Source of the DNA: Formicarius rufipectus
Taxonomy: Eukaryota; Chordata; Aves; Passeriformes; Formicariidae
NCBI GenBank assembly: GCA_013399695.1
Contig: VXAU01002292.1
Span: 817,670 to 881,669, forward strand
Length of the DNA: 64,000 nt
Direction: 5' to 3'
A program made the translations under genes and the position numbers. The stretch's first letter is position 1, and every line of letters begins with the position of its first letter. A model generated the notes under the pieces. It saw nothing but the letters and a program-made list of their open reading frames with translations, did no database searches and was not told the DNA's origin. Of the stretch, positions 51,650-64,000 are shown piece after piece.

Positions 51650-52395
51650 GAGCACATTTGCAATACAGCGTGCAGTTCGGGGACCCCAGTGCAATAGCAG
51701 GCAGAGAGGCCAGAGGAAAGACTCTGGATGGTCTTGCTTCTGGAACATGTGGACTAGGAGGATGCTTCCGGGGAGCTGATCTTGTTCTGTCTGGGAAAGA
51801 GAGGAAAAACTGGGGCTTAGTTGCTGTCTTACACTACTTCCCTGCCAGGGTGGGGCATCAGGGAGGCTGGGGAGAGGGCAGGAGTTGGGGTGGCAGGTAG
51901 GGGATCTGCTGGGGAGAAGGTGAGCATCATGGACGCACTCGAAAAAACAAAGACATGTCTGGAAAATGCTTATAGCAAACCCTTCAATGGAAAACTTACA
52001 AGCTCCAAAGGCACTGCAATTAGCAGGTATGAAATGGTAAAATTCAGAGCAGAGCAATGAAAATTGCAAGAGCTATAGATGGAAAAAAACTAGACAGAGT
52101 GGAGCATATTGATCTGCAAAAAGAGAAGTAGGAAACATAATGAAACCTGTGGGAAAAAGGTAGTTGCTGAGATACAGGGACAGAGCCTGTCCCTCCTGCA
52201 TACTCTGAAGATAATAAGTCACATTCTGAAGCATTGAACTAGTTTGCAGGGGGGAGCTTGTGGATGTTCCTAAAAGCAGGTTAGACAAACATCATTTGGT
52301 AATAGTTTAGATCTAGCTGATTATACCTTTGGGTAAGGAGAGGGTTGAAGGGCTTCTCATGGTCCTTCTTTCCCCTCTGATTCTAGGATAGCATT
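51650..52395 (+). mobile_element. Old, degenerate CR1 copy
   Basis: Scattered matches in CR1 order: GCAATACAGCGTGCAGTTC, GAGAGGAAAAACTGGGGC, AAAGCAGGTTAGACAAACATC, TTTAGATCTAGCTGATTATACC, GGGTTGAAGGGCTTCTCATGG and a terminal CTGATTCTAGGATAG. This resembles an ancient CR1 subfamily with a different 3' end from the younger copies here. Boundaries are approximate and interruptions are likely. Confidence 0.65.
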
Positions 52396-53536
52396 GTTGA
52401 TGCAATCCCAGAGCATGAAGAGTACACATTTGGAATCCCTCCTTTCCTCTCAACAGAAATTTTCTGCTGTGTAAAATATCCCTTTAAACCAAATAATCAG
52501 AATTAATAATGCTGAGTTACTCTGGTTTCCCACTTTTGTGAGTACTGCCTCCTTGAATCAGCAGCTTCAATATTGAAAATTCAGATGGATCTCCTGAGAT
52601 TGTCAGCTGGATAACACAAACAAGTTTGTATGTGTCACTTGAGTGCAACTTTACCCTTCTTTGTACCCAGTATAGAGCTCTTTGTTTCCACAATAATACG
52701 TATAGACGCTGATTTCTGCAGGCTTGTGGATTTATTGTGTTCTTTTGTCCTCTTTGTTGTCAGTTGTCAGCAGTCGAGAGGTTTGGATGCGTCTGTCCTT
52801 AGCCAGTGATAACAAGACTTGTGGATATCTCCAGCTCCAACCCATGCCTCCAGTTCACAAATTCCAATAACTATGTTATCCACTCAAGTGCTTGGAGTAG
52901 TGCTACACTGGGTGTGTTGGAAACAGGGCAAACCAGCACAGCTCCAACACAGCCCTAGCCACGGCAGGTGGAAGGTATTAACCCACATGTCTTGTATAAA
53001 CAAACATTGGTCTTCCAAGGCAGGAGGACAAACTTCACCTTGCACAGCACTCTCTAGAGTTGCAGATCTGCAAAGCACATGCCAGGAAGACTCGAGTCAC
53101 CATAGCAGATGGTAATAGATATGATCTTTACCTCAAATCTGCAGAGAAAACTTGTGTAGCGGGAGACTAAAGGGCAGAGCCTCCAAGGATTTGGGGGATA
53201 TGGAGAAGCAATGTGGTCTGGTTGTATAGGACTAGTAGAGCTGTTATAAGGACAAGGGTAAATAAGGAAAGACAGGCAACTTTGCATGGGTAAAAGCTAA
53301 TTTTAATGATGCTGCATGGTGGGGATAACAAATTGTTATCAAACCACTATTCCACTGCTTTTGAAGTTGACTTTATTGCCCTTCAGTGAACAGCCCTATG
53401 AAAACTAAAGCTAAGGGAATTCTGATGTCTAATAGATACTTTCTGTGCGAGCTGAGCCTTTAGAAAGGCTCACTGTCTCTCATATGGGACATGTATATGT
53501 TGATCCAAATTTCTTAATTAGGGTTTTTAAAGGATG

Positions 53537-53556
53537 CCTATCTTTTAAAAGATAGG
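53537..53556. repeat. 20-base perfect palindrome
   Basis: CCTATCTTTTAAAAGATAGG is identical to its own reverse complement, with no spacer. No gene adjoins it. Confidence 0.9.
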
Positions 53557-55462
53557 TCCTCTCTTTTCGTGGGATGAACAGGACCTTAATTCTGTTTATG
53601 GCTTTGACCACCCTGTAAAAGCCTGTTGAGATGGGTCAGTGGGTTCTAACACATTAATGAAGGAAATATGAGGGTGTACATGCACCACACAATCATGTAA
53701 ATGAACAGTTAGCCAGGCTGGAAATTATGGGAGTTTTAAACAATAAAAAAAACTGTAATCCCTTTGATAACATGAGGAAGACAGTAAGGAAGAGAAAGAC
53801 AATTCAAAGAAGCTGTTTCTTAATATTTGTCTCCTTAAAATACGCTTCTGTATGTAGCAATACTTATATCAAATGGTGATAAGACATTTGTCAAATGGCC
53901 CAAATTTACTGTGCTTGAAATTGGAAGAGAAGTTACTGAAATTTTAGTAAGTGCTCAGGAAACCTGGGGTTCATAATATACTATGAAAGGTTTGTTTGTT
54001 TTGTCTAATTTCCATCTTTCAACCTTTCCTTTTCTGTAGGAGGAGATAGAATACGAATTACTTTTTTAACACAGCAAAGATTCTCTAAAGGTTAACTATA
54101 GTCTCTGAAGCCCATTCAGCACATTCAGAATGCAAATTAGTTCCACATCAGAGTCTTTTTGTGAGGCTTTTCATTACAGGGAGACATGCAAAGCACTCGA
54201 ATTTCTTTTTTAATTTCAGATAAAGGTGGATCAAAAAGTGGATAGATCTCTTTATTTGTATTTTTAAGAGTCCTTTTAATACTTTTTCCTATCAAACATG
54301 AAAAGGAAAATTGTTGCATTTCTAGGTATTTGGGGACCCCTTTGAAGCACTGAGCAAAGGAATGCTTAATACTTTGAAACTATCTATTATTGAAACTATC
54401 AATTATTTTAACATTTTTTTCAAAGGGAAAACAGGATCCTCACCAGACCAGCTTTGGGTCTAGTTTTTCTTGTTCTGAGAGATTGTCTATCTTTAGTGTA
54501 ATGAGAAGATTGTCAGACTAACTTAATGTTTAGCACAAGATACTTTTCATCTTCAAAATGCTTTGTGAACATCAAGCAAGCATATCAACTTATGTTTGCT
54601 AGCGAATACTTGTGTTGCATACAAGCAACCTATCACGACTTTTTGGAAAATCTTGTGTGAGTCATTACATACTAATGTTAATTTAAAAACCTTCCAAAAA
54701 ATAAATATGACAGAATTAGACTTTTTTTTTAAAAAAAAGAAAAAAACAAACAAAAAAACCAAAACGACAATAACACCTCTTGGATTTCCAGTGATAAGTA
54801 ACTTTGTCTGATGAAGGTTTAGTATCACCAAGGCCTCGTTTTGTAATTTTAACTCAGGTTTTTGTTGAAGTCAAAGACTGCAGCACTGAAATCTGTTTGA
54901 AGCAATTGTTTTATTATTTGCCATTTGTAGATGCTGATTAAAGCTTTCGTGGCTCCTCCTATTATCTTTTTCCTGCTTACATTTTACTACTACTTTCAGG
55001 ATGTGTCAATAGAGATGAAAAATCTACTTACAGTATATGCTGCCTCCTTAGAAGAAAGACAGGAAATATACCTTAAAACCCATAAATCATAGAGGTTTAT
55101 TGTGAGAAAACTGTGTTGGAGGGTTCCTTATTCTCTAATGAACTTTAATTTATCAGGCAATATGTAAAGGTTGTGGTGCTAAGAAAGGTGATGGAGAGAA
55201 CAAACGGACCAGTTAATTGTATCAGAAGCTGCTGGATGCTTATTGGATAAGACTTGACTCATGATGTGTGCAGTGGTTGGAAAAAGGAAAATCTCTTCGT
55301 CTCAAATAAAAAAATAACTTGGAAAAATTCAGGAAACTGCCCCTGAAAAATTTTTAAGGAGTAGTGACACCACTGCAGATGTTTATATTGTTGAACTTCT
55401 GACATATTTATGTAAGCAAAATTGCAATGACTTAGAGAGGAGTACAAAATGGGATATAAAAT

Positions 55463-55541
55463 TTTTGGTTTTGTTTTGTTTGTTTGGTTTTTTGTTTGTT
55501 TTTTTTTGTTTGTTTTTTGGTGTTTTGTTTTGTTTTGTTTA
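55463..55541. repeat. GT/T-rich low-complexity tract
   Basis: TTTTGGTTTTGTTTTG units with GTTTGTTTGG, similar to the tract at 46.7 kb. Confidence 0.85.
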
Positions 55542-57015
55542 TGTGACTTTTCTTATATTCTTCTTATTTTCCATTAGAAACAATCTCCTTTTGTTTTTTC
55601 ATCCATTTTCTTCTCTACAGTTTTGTTTTGAATGTTAATAACTTTTTTTTTCCTTGTGATATTCAATGCCTTAATCTGTGTTTGGTCTTGACTCTATGCA
55701 AGATAGCCATAATGCTCCCCCCTCCCAGTCTTAAACTGTGCATATTTTTATAACCTATAAATTGACAGCACATTATAAAGATTTTTTTCCCCTTCCTTTT
55801 TCCCCTATTCCCAGGATATTTTTTCCCAGAAGAAATTCTTGCTGTTTTAATGATTGTGTAGAGTTCATACCTTTTAAAGATTTCTGTAAAAATTCTATCT
55901 TCCTCTGTTTTAAAATCATAAATGGATAATGCAGTTGTTAAAATATTCTGAAGTTGTTGAATCATTACAAAAGGCCTGTAATTACATTTATTATTAATGG
56001 ATTTCATTAGCAAATTCTTTTAGCTTACATTGCTCCTTTCATCCAAAAGACTTCTAGTACTATATAGTAAAGCATCCATTACAGCTTAAGACATCCCTGG
56101 AAGACAAATGAGTCCTCAGACATGTCTAGATGTGTGCAAGAGAAGCTGAAGCAAAGACTGCTTACAAGACAGGAGCTGTGAGCTGCTGTCAGAAGGAAGA
56201 ATAATTCTCATAAGACCTGACTTCTCCCTGCACATTTCAACAATCTGATTATTTTTGTGCAATTTTGAAAGAGCTTTATGTACATCTCACAACATCACAA
56301 GCATTGCTGCAGAAGGGAGCAGTCTCTTTCTGCCCAGGAGAGAATGAGACAGCTGGAGAACAAGGGTACTGAGGATTTCTTTGGTCAGACCCTGAACAAC
56401 TGATCCTGGGATCACAGAGGCTTGTGCCTGGTATGGTGCAGTTCTCTGTGTGTCCTATTGCTCAGTGCCTGATAGACACAACTGCCAGAACCTGGAGGCA
56501 GCACTACTTGGATATGCACCTGAATTTGTTTCTGATACAGCTCTGCTTTGGCAGCACTCTCTGACACCTCTGAATGTGCAAACACACACTGATACTACAC
56601 TGAATACTGTTAACCTGCGACTAGGAAAGAGAACCAGGAATTCATTCCCCAGAATGAATCCCTATAGTGGATGTGCAATTTTTTCTTTGAATAACATAGA
56701 GAAAAGATGTCCACAACACCTTATTTAGTGCTTTTTACCCACCTTGGCACTGGAACACTGAATGACTTCCAATTTGCTAGAGCTAGAGCAAAAATCAACA
56801 TCTGCTGTTCTGGGGATGTCAAATGCCTCAGTTATTTCTCCTGGGTGGCTTTTGCTAATGGTAGGTATGCTAATGGCATGATACTTTATCTTACAAATAA
56901 TCAGAAGTTTGCATGGATCCATGGGAGTATGAAAGAAGGGTGAGTTACCCATTAGATACTGCACCTGGCTAATGGGCAGCTTAAGCTTCTGTCCATAGTA
57001 CTTCCTTGCAGTGTT

Positions 57016-57132
57016 ATTTGTCTTTTGTTTTTGTTTCTGTTTTGGTTTGGTTTTTGGTTGGTTTTTTTTTTGGGGGGAGGGCATTGTTTATTTGTTTGGG
57101 GTTTTGGTGGTGGTGGTGTTTTTGTTTGTTTG
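57016..57132. repeat. GT/T-rich low-complexity tract
   Basis: TTTGTTTTTGTTTCTG then GGTTTGGTTTTTGG, a GGGGGGAGGG interruption, GGTGGTGGTGG and GTTTGTTTG units. Confidence 0.85.
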
Positions 57133-58588
57133 TGTATTTTTATTTGGGTGAGCAATATCCTGGATGACACCAAGAATTCAGGTACTGACACCTGACTCAA
57201 ATATATAAAATACTTCATTTGGTGCACAGTTGCTTTTTGCACCTTCTAAACTGGAACCTTCTATTTCTTATTCCATTTCATCATGTTGAAGCAGCTTGAT
57301 TCTGATTTTTGAGCTTAAGTAAATGAGATATCACAGGCTTTGAGCTGCTTTCCGCTCAGGAAACTCCCTTTGCATCTGTGGGAGGAGGACAAATTTCACT
57401 GTTGCTAATGGAATCCCCACCTCTTCAGGTGGGTGTGGAATTATTCATCTGCTATTTCCTATGGAATGTAAGGTCCTTTGATCATGTGAAATAACAGCAG
57501 AATTTCTCAGGGGCCTGAAGTGGTGTTCTACAGGAGTTGGACTATCTTCTGCCAAACGTAGCAAATTCTTTCACTTTCCAGACTTGCCAATGTTAGACTG
57601 CAGCCATGCTACTTAACCAGTCCTGTTGCTAGTCGAGTGACTAGGAGTACTGCACATGGAATATAACCCTGCTACCTGCTGCATAAACACGAATCAAGGT
57701 GCCCCTCCTGCAAAGACCTTACACTTGAAGAAGGTGCCTTTTGTAGCTGCTGTTTTGGGGCAGATACCTGCCTCTTTGCACCTCATCGTTGATTTTCACC
57801 CTTCAATTTTAATCTCAGTCCCTCGTATCTGACAGATTTTTCTGTCAGAGTTATCAAATGGGTATTCTTGATTTTTCCTCCATTTCAGCAGACCATATTC
57901 TATCAAAAAGGTGGTACTGTGAATATGAGCTATCTCTTTGCTTCAAAAACCCTGACATGTTCAGGTATCCTTCTCAGTTTTGGGCAGTATGAAAAATAAC
58001 AAAAACTTCCAGCACCTTCTCAGTTGTTGCCTTCTTGTATTTTGGTGCTGAAAGTGAGTCCTTCAATCGGTGACACCCATCCATTTCTTCGTTTTAATGA
58101 AAACTGTTTGGGGACACTAAAATTTTATTAAGCCTTTATCTGACAGCTCTTCTCAGACATTTGCTGAGCATCATTCACCGTAATCCCTTTTGGTTGTGTG
58201 CAGGTACATAAATATGCTATGTGAACTGGAGGGGGGTGTAGCAATGGTTATTCTGCACTGGCACAGCTCCAGGTGCAGGACTGGAACACCTACAGGTGTG
58301 AGAGCCATTGCTGCAACTTGATCTGAGTCTGCTGAGCAGGCTCAGAGGCCTCTTTGACCCAGTGTAGTGGAGTCTGAGCTGCATGGCTCCCTTCTGTTGG
58401 CGGATTCAGTTTGGCTTGATGTTACAAGAGGTCCCTCTTCCTGCACACATGTTAAGAGTATGTGCATACATTTGATAATGGGCACTGAGAGGCCAGTACA
58501 TTTGAACAGGGACAGAACAAAAGGTAAGCTCCTTTTTTTCCAGAAATGCTCTCCCACCTGTTTCCTTCCTGAGAGCTCAAGGAGGACT

Positions 58589-58608
58589 TCACACACACAC
58601 ACACACAA
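58589..58608. repeat. CA dinucleotide repeat
   Basis: About nine to ten uninterrupted CA units; the longest dinucleotide array in the window. Confidence 0.85.
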
Positions 58609-61332
58609 GAGGGAAAGGAGTAGGCCATCAAATTGTACTAATCCATTTATGTCTCATGCTCCTTTTTTCTCAAGGAAAATTATTTGACTTTAATTGTTTT
58701 GATAGACTACTTTCTTACACTTTTGTCCCTCAGTCCCTATTTCCAGTCCAAAATACAACAAACTCACTACTTCAAGTGGGGAAATCTTTCCACAATAGAT
58801 CAACAATATATGAGATACAAAATAGCCTGTTTGTGCATCGTCTTTGACTTGAAATGACAAATAATTTTCTCCTGGAATCTAGATTTTGAGCTGAAATAAT
58901 CCAACCTGTCATTCATTCCCATTAGAGAGTCACTTGGACGTAACCAAGCAGAAAGTCATGGAAAAGATCAGGAAACTCAAAACGAAACACTTATTATACT
59001 GACAGTAAATTCATATGGCCGTATGAACTGGCTGCAGTGTAATGAGGAATTGTGAGAGCAGCACAAGAGTCCACCTGGCACAAGAATAATATGTGATCTG
59101 TTTAAAATGAAAAAAAAAAAAATCTGTCCTGAGTTCAAATAGAAATTTCACTCAAAAAATGTGAAACACCAAAAAGTAGACAGAAAATGGAAATTCGTTA
59201 TTTGTTTCTGAGAGTGCACATAATGAAAAAGCAACATTTTCTGAATCTTATTCACACTTTTGACTCTAATCATATCCATTTCCAAGGTAAATAATTAATT
59301 TTTCGGAACAGTCTCTAGTTCTTTCGATTGATAAAATACACCTAAAGTTGTGGGAATCATCATGCAGCAGAAGGACTGTGGGATATTCTTAGTCTGAAAA
59401 CTTTCCAACCAATAAAAGACTAAATTGTGTGAAGCAGATTGATGGTAAGAAAAACTGAGTCCTGACAATAAATGTCATGGAAGATATATTAATGTACAGT
59501 AATGGAATAGGAGATAGCCTTTTTTTTTTTCTCTTGTATTGCAGCTTCAGTAATTACTTGCACAAAATGTCTACTGTGTCTTTTTAAAAGACATAAAACA
59601 GGTTGCACTTTTCCTTACATAAAATCTTGAAGTAAACTAAAGACAAATTGGACCATGTGGAGAAAGAGAAACTGATACTAGAGGTTCCTGATTGCTTTGT
59701 AATCATGAAACATACTTTAATGCAGTGTTCTGTTGTGTTTTTTTCATTTGTCTTTTTTTGAGAATTAGGCAAAATATTCAGTGATTTCTTACAGAACTGG
59801 CATCGTGTTTCCAGCCATGACCAATGTGGTTGACATAAATGCATTATCTATGCCCTTCTGCTGTGAAGTGCTAGAACAGAAATGGATGAAGAACAGCCAT
59901 TCCATCTCATGGAAAGTTCTTAAGGTTTCTGAAGTTTTTCTGTGTCTTTTGTGGGAACAAAATACAATGCCTCTGTGAGAGAGATCTGAGTTGAAATGCC
60001 TAGTCTGACATCAAAGACCTTGGGAGCTTTCATTTCGGTCACAAGCAAATTTGAAATGTTCATGTTCCTCTGAGATGTTTAATCTTTGATGTAGTGGGGT
60101 ATTTGGCTAAATATTGCTTTGAATATGTTCTGAGCAGGTCTATGTTTTTAGTGTCATCCTGCTGGGATAAGAGGAACTTAAGTGGGGAGAGCTGATGATG
60201 GAACGAAGAGAAATTATGAAAGCCCTGGAAAAGCAACATGAACACTTAGTAAGATGTTAGCTCCGTGAAGTACCCAGCCTACTTCAGTTGAGACTTAGGA
60301 ACCCAAAGCCTAAGGCTCAGACAGTAACCCAGTCTGTCTGCTTCTTGCACTGCAAGGTGCCTCTACACTGTGCTTGGAAATTCCCTGGGCACTTACTGTA
60401 GTAATCTATTCACACCTGAAAGCACATGTTAGGAAAGAGACAGGTGACTCCCACTCCCCAAACTGTCATGGTTTGGGCAGGCAGGCACCTGAATGGCATG
60501 GCTGCTCTGGGATGGCCTGAAGTCCTGGATGTGGCTGGAGCTGTGACTCCCTTGGGCAGATGGGTTTGTGTGGTGGTGGGACAGGATAACCTGCCACTGA
60601 GGAACAGTCAGACTCTGCTGCAGTGCCCAAGTCCTCATGCTGTGCGTCTGTGCACAGCGACCCACAGAGGGTAGGTAGGGTGAAGGCTTTCTGCCAAATT
60701 GCCCCAAGCCCAGGGTTCAGAGAACATTCTTCAGTGTAGAAATCCTAAATTCAGTATTTCTTGGGCCAAGCAAGGTTTAGAAATTATGTCTTTTGTCTTA
60801 CAAATACTATCATCAGGAGAGGATGGAGACATCTTGCATTTCCCATCGGTTCTTTCCACTCACAGTACAAAGGAGCAGCTTCCTGCACAGAAAACCTCCC
60901 TGCACATCCCCAGAGAATGTGCTGGGAATTTATGCAGTTAGGGCAGGTGGACTGGTCAGTGTCCTGCTGAGAGATCTAAACCACATGGGACTTTTGCACA
61001 GCAGTGTGTAAAATGATTGCTGAAGTCAGGTCTTTATTACAGTTCTTTATTACAATCTGTCTCTATATTCTTCAGCCTTCAGCATCAGTGGTGGTAAGAT
61101 CAGGCTTTTTGTATGCTGCTGCCTTGCAAACATACTTACGTGTATTCATAATTGTAGCTGACACAACGTGGTGCAAGTGACACCTAATCCTGCTGCAAAT
61201 GTGGTGTGTGGAGCGCAGCGATTGTTTTAAAAGATACCTGTATTTGTGTAGATTGTATTCATTTTATATTATATGAATAAGAGGACTAAAGAAAGTAAAG
61301 TCTTATGGAATTCCATGCATAAATCAAATTAG

Positions 61333-61705
61333 TCATAGAATGGTTTGAGTAGGAAGGGACCTTAAAGATTATCTTCTTCTATACCAGGTTACTCACAGTC
61401 CCATCCAGGCTGAACTTAAACATCTCTAGGGATAGGGAATCCACAAGCTCTCTGGAAAACCTGTTCCATGGCCTCACTTCCCTACTAGGAACCCCTTCTC
61501 AACATATAATCTAAACCTGCCCTCTTAAAGTTTAAGGCCATTCGCCCTTGTTCTATCACTACATACCCTTGTGAAAAGTCCATCTCCAGTCATCTTGCAA
61601 GCCCTCTTGAAGTACTGGAAAGCTGCTGTAAGGTCTTCTTGGAGCCTTCTCTTCTCCAGGCTGAACAGCTTCAACTCTCTCAGCCTGTCTTCACAGGAAT
61701 TGAAT
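61333..61705 (-). mobile_element. CR1 LINE 3' fragment, minus strand
   Basis: The plus strand begins TCATAGAATGGTTTGAGTAGG, GGGACCTTAAAGATTATC, then continues through CTGTTCCATGGCCTCAC, CTAAACCTGCCCTCTTAAAG, CCTTGTTCTATCACTACA and CTCTTCTCCAGGCTGAACAG to CTCAGCCTGTCTTCACAGG. This is a nearly continuous reverse complement of the last ~370 bases of CR1, and one of the better preserved copies here. Confidence 0.95.
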
Positions 61706-64000
61706 GCTGGATGGGAGAATATTCGTGTTCTGGTCTAGTCCAATTACAATACCTGTTGAATATTAAGGGAAAAAAACCTGTCAAAGTTGTTAAGTTTGGA
61801 AATGCATGGCTTTGTTCCAGATATAATAATCTAGATCAAATAATCTAGATCTCTCTGTGAATCATATCTTCAGGCACTGATGATAAAAGAAAATCAGGAA
61901 CCCATAAATAAGCTTATATAAGGAGTTGCACCACACACACACAAACAAATGGAGCATGTGGATATGAATGTCACAGTCTGTGGTGCATTCTTCCTCATAG
62001 AGACTAAAATGCTAATTTTCATCCTATAAATATATAAAAAAGCTCAATTAGTCTTAGAGATTCATATCTAGAAAACTAGGAAATGAGAAACTGCTCTTCA
62101 AAGTAATTACACATAGAGACAGAATTTGTGGATCCTCACAAGATCTTTCAGTTTTGTCCCAAAGTCTGTCTGAGAAAGACGGCTTGGTGCCAAAACTAGC
62201 GGCAGGAATTTATGTTACTTGGTTAACTTGGTTCCAGCTCTACTCTACTACATCTTTGGCTGAATGGTTATTTCTGTACCCCATTCCTCATCTGTAGAAG
62301 TGATGTCATGTATCTTTTCCCTCCTAAAGTGTAAGTTTCTCTGCTCTTGTGCTGTCTTTTCTGAGTACAAAGGATGCAATCTTCTTTAATGCCTCTGAGC
62401 TGCCACAGTATGCAATTATCAATGTTAATGTCTTTAAATTGAGAGAGTGATTGCATCTTGCAGACTGTTTTGTTGTTTGTGTGTCGTGTAATTATCAGCA
62501 TTCATTAAAACAGGTATGTCTAATTTTTCCAGCTCTCAGCAAACTGACTACAATGATGGTATTATGGGTTGGGTTAAACTATCTGGAACTGGTGAGTGAA
62601 ATGGCTGCCCTTGTGTTATGAATAAATGCAACAAACACAGAGCTAGGCAGATTGGAAAAAAAAAAAAAGAGGATGAAAAAAGGACTTGTTCACTATGTGA
62701 GCTCTGGATTTGAACTGCTCACAGAGGAGTTGAAAGCATGGAGCTTTGGTGGGATTTCCCAGGGTATTGTTTAACCATGTGTACACAGCATTCTTCAGTG
62801 GGCAAACAGCAGGTGAGACAGAGGCATAGAAAACAGTGAAATTGGAAATATGGTCTAAGAAAGTATTTGCAAGAGAGAATCAGCTGCTGCACCAAGAGAC
62901 ACTGGGTTCTGGCCAGTCCATATGAGTACACAGGGTCGTATCAAAGAGTTAGCCCTCAGCTGAAGTGCTCCAGAAGTTATATTTTGTCCAGAAAAGTGTT
63001 CTTGCTCAAGCACACTGCTGTGTATCTTCTCTGAGGTGCAAATGGGAGGCTGAAGTCAGACTGATGGTCTGCCTGACAAACGGCTTGCAAATTTATAATC
63101 TGACAGAAATAAAATCTAGTAAGGAAATATTTTGTAAAAATTAAAATCCCCGGTGATAATATTTAGAAGAGAGAAATCTTATTATTCGGGAGGCTGCTTG
63201 GCCATTGCTTCTTCTTTCCCTGTATTTTCCCTGCTTTGCTTTAGTACAGGTGCTACAGCTTGACAAAGACACGTGATGTGCTCACAAGCACAGAGTCATA
63301 GCCCATGTTTTCACGTGTGCAGGTTCACCTGGACCCAGAGCAGCCTATGCCCCATGGACAGCCACCAGTTTACAGCATAATCACAGCTCCTACGTGGTGG
63401 AATGTGGCTGGAGGCCCTGGGGGCACAGGGAGGGAAATCAGCTATGCCTGCCTCCGATGCCGTGCCGGTGTGCTGGGAACCAGGAGGGACTGGGTGCATT
63501 GCCCAGGGCACCGAGGGCTCGAAAACAAGCCCTGCGGCTCCGTGCGGACACAATCGCGCCTTTGTTCTCTGTGGTGGGAAGCAGAGCAGCGCGGTGCGGA
63601 GGATGCTGCGGGGAGGGTTGCCAGGTGGCAGACAGGGCTGCTGCGACGCCCTGCCCGGCACGGGGCTGCGGCCATCGCTGAATGTGAGAAAAAAAAAATC
63701 AGATTTGTAAAGCTCTTCAGGAGTAAATTCTCCAGGAAAATGTGGAAAAAGAGGCACCGGCACTGTTTGGAAAGCCAGGGCAATGTTTCACTTGATCTCG
63801 ATAGAGGGAGAAAGCAGAAAGTGTTTATTCTTCATTCAAACGCTGGTGGTTTGGTTGGGAAGAGGTAAACAAGTTTATGCAGGATACTGTGTTGAGAGAA
63901 ATTACGAGGTGCCACAGAAGGGCAGTTTGCAGAGGTGTGCAGTACTGCTGTTAATAAAGGCAGATGTTACTTGTGTGCCACTACAGGTAATTCCTACGTG
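61706..64000. other. Intergenic right edge with a GC-rich patch
   Basis: AT-rich until about 63300, then a GC-rich segment (about 63390-63680) with several CpGs, where overlapping frames stay open on both strands (longest 63305-63868 plus, 187 codons). None resembles a known protein. QRSL1, the next gene expected from human synteny, is not seen and presumably lies beyond the edge. Confidence 0.5.

Larger units (their letters stand above)
52396..61332. other. Intergenic downstream of CD24 (middle part)
   Basis: Nearly 9 kb without a recognisable gene or splice-consistent open frame. It contains the palindrome at 53537-53556, a T9-A8 junction with A/C-rich tail at 54722-54770, two GT-rich tracts (55463-55541, 57016-57132) and a CA repeat at 58589-58608. 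A somewhat GC-richer stretch at 60420-60720 holds overlapping open frames on both strands without a recognisable product. Confidence 0.55.

Noticed and set aside
60420..60720. GC-richer segment with TGTCATGGTTTGG, considered as an LTR start
   Set aside because: A short terminal match alone is not enough; no opposite end or duplication could be identified.
1..64000. CRISPR array, operon, bacterial-type or defence system
   Set aside because: Intron-containing vertebrate genes and CR1 repeats throughout; no regularly spaced repeats or prokaryotic gene organisation.

Overview
This is vertebrate nuclear DNA, most likely from a passerine bird. Gene structure is split by GT-AG introns, most of the window is AT-rich and CpG-poor, and three CpG islands stand out. 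The interspersed repeats are dominated by CR1 LINE fragments, the main avian retroposon. A short element at about 5.01-5.16 kb joins a tRNA-Ile-like head to a CR1 3' tail, the architecture of the passerine SINE TguSINE1, and this is the best lineage clue.

Three protein-coding genes can be assembled, in the order of the mirror image of human 6q21 (PDSS2-BEND3-MTRES1-CD24-QRSL1). BEND3 (+) has a probable noncoding first exon in the CpG island at the left edge and coding exons at 8120-8153, 8525-8745 and 13444-15717, giving 842 aa with four BEN domains. MTRES1 (-) has coding exons at 29174-28750, 27917-27845 and 26762-26586, giving 224 aa with an S4-type RNA-binding domain behind a mitochondrial presequence. 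CD24 (+) has a TATA box in a CpG island and coding exons at 41220-41288 and 43821-44006, giving an 84-aa GPI-anchored sialomucin precursor. Its long 3' UTR is interrupted by a 149-base assembly gap.

BEND3 and MTRES1 converge tail to tail; MTRES1 and CD24 diverge, about 11 kb apart. They are unrelated in function (chromatin repressor, mitoribosome rescue factor, cell-surface mucin), so the linkage reflects conserved synteny and not a pathway.

The region between BEND3 and MTRES1 (about 18.3-26.4 kb) holds a 1.9-kb decayed CR1 LINE, another CR1 fragment and a 64-base poly(A) run. A CpG island at about 30.25-30.86 kb lies upstream of MTRES1, carries a good minus-strand splice donor, and has an old CR1 fragment embedded in it. 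The final 18 kb (45.6-64 kb) has no gene I can support, only CR1 remnants, GT-rich low-complexity tracts and a small GC-rich patch at about 63.4-63.7 kb.

I did not find a convincing new biological system. The most useful observations are the tRNA/CR1 SINE, a two-codon uORF whose stop overlaps the MTRES1 start, the unresolved MTRES1 first exon, an ancient MIR-like SINE beside the main BEND3 exon, and the recurring long GT-rich tracts.
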